A DNA stretch of 64,000 nucleotides, from assembly GCA_946811185.2 (NCBI GenBank), contig OX328101.1, positions 20,382,122 through 20,446,121 of the forward strand. The letters are read 5' to 3'. This document shows positions 62,753 to 64,000 of the stretch, in pieces (positions within the stretch are counted from its first letter, which is position 1; every line of letters begins with the position of its first letter). The position numbers and the translations under genes were made by a program. The stretch comes from Hippopus hippopus. Lineage: Eukaryota; Mollusca; Bivalvia; Cardiida; Cardiidae. Below the pieces are notes generated by a model. That model was not told the origin of the DNA. It made no database searches and saw only the letters and a program-made list of their open reading frames with translations.

Positions 62753-64000
62753 TTTTTAATCAGAATATTTTAATCATGAAATCGTTTGAATTGCAATACT
62801 TGTCACTCTTAGCTGATCAGCAAAGGGTGCTTTAAACTGATAAAGATGAAGTATTGATTGTTCATGATACTGAAGTTTTAACTTTTGAAAAAAATACACG
62901 TATATATAGTGTTCTAATAATGGGGTTGAATTCTTGATTACCACGATATTAGTTATTTAAAAGAAAAACCCATGAGCCACAAGGGCCTGAAATACTTGCA
63001 ATCATAAACAATTGAAGGTACATGTGAAAGTAATTGTCATCTTTTCAAATGGAACCCTTTTCCAAAGAAATGGTTTGAATTTTTTAATTTACAACAGGCT
63101 TGACATCATTCATATTGCAAAAGACCTGGGTCAAGTTTCAGGAAATGAATAGAACATCATTCAGGACTTTATACAGTTAACTTAAAGTCACTTGCAGTTC
63201 TTTGTAACAATTATTTTTTCAGTTACAGATATATATGTTTTTCTAAATTACACATGTATTAAAAGTCAACAACTTTAAAAGATTTCTATGGAAAAAAGTG
63301 CAGAAATTCAAACAATGCTGTGATTCACAAAATAGTTATGAATATTTCTCATTTACTAATGGCTCTTTTGCCTTACACGTTTCTTAAAATAATTTTTACT
63401 ATTAAATAGGGTACAGGCCCTTGATGATACAGATAATCTTTGAAGGTTTCAAATTTGTCAAATGGGAAACAAAGACTTGAATTTGTAAACAAATTTGCTC
63501 TGGATTAAATGTGTGTAATTTATAAAACTTTGCATGGCTCTTTCTTCATTTACAATACAGTCCATGGAATTACTGTAATAGTAACGAAATTCAAGCCTTT
63601 GATTATACAAACAAACCATGCAAGTTGCAAAATGACTGCATGAAAGATAAGAGTGTAAATTGCATGAATGTGAAATTTTCAAATAGCTTCAAACGGCTCC
63701 TTTTTCCTTATACAGGGTTCAATCTAGGCTGCGTTTTTGCGCCAATGGCGCGATTTTAAAGTCCTTGGCCCATTTTTGAAACTCCAGTGCGCCGGATCGG
63801 CGCAAAATCCAATGCATCGGCGCTTTTCCGATTCCGTTGTGCGCCGCCATTAACTTTTTTTTTAGTATAGTTTTTAGCGAGTCAGTGTTAGAAGACGCTT
63901 TCCGCAGTATTGAAATTTCACTGCAAAGCGTCGCAGCAACACGGAGAGCGTTACTGGTATTCGGATATTCACTTATTCACGGCACATGAACGAGCGCGAT

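Overview
This is a 64 kb piece of a eukaryotic, animal nuclear genome. It has spliced genes with GT-AG introns, an AT-rich background and a very heavy load of short transposons. The repeat repertoire (several tRNA-derived SINEs, palindromic MITEs, a tandem repeat of GGTCAAGGTCAC-type blocks) and the protein sequences suggest a mollusc, most likely a bivalve. That assignment is inference; nothing in the window names the species.

Left part (1-29,700), minus strand: an NADP-type malic enzyme gene can be followed through 13 coding exons (517 codons). It starts at an ATG at 29,481 and runs off the left edge before the C-terminus. All exon junctions agree in phase, and the catalytic Tyr, Lys, acidic metal ligands and both nucleotide-binding glycine motifs are present. 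Its introns hold a 29-bp minisatellite directly upstream of exon 11, a Tc1/mariner element with a frameshifted transposase in intron 2, and many MITEs and SINEs.

Middle (29,700-41,100): intergenic, with two candidate promoter regions facing away from each other, simple repeats and scattered MITEs.

Right part (41,128-62,752), plus strand: a small gene that I do not recognise. Three phase-0 exons are convincing and a fourth, terminal exon is plausible; together they give a 177-residue protein. Its last intron carries a truncated hAT-transposase pseudogene on the opposite strand and a dense crowd of MITEs.

Most of the remaining sequence is repeats. I name the families here for use below. Family B is about 225 bp with ends TTAA-CCCTTTACC and GGTAAAGGG-TTAA, a near-perfect 49-bp central palindrome, and at least 40 copies; an orientation of + means the face that translates as a LSKLKAFADDK-like peptide is on the plus strand. 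Family A is about 210 bp with TTAA-CCCTTAGG ends and a core palindrome around GATCAGACTGCAC. Family C is about 260 bp with GAGCCATGCTCTG ends and a core around GGTCAGCCTGCGC. Family E is about 270 bp and carries two hairpins of the C type. A nested insertion at 46,859-47,293 shows directly that family B inserts at TTAA and duplicates it, as piggyBac-type elements do. The most unusual signal is that families A, C and E, which differ at their ends, share the same gap-free hairpin core.
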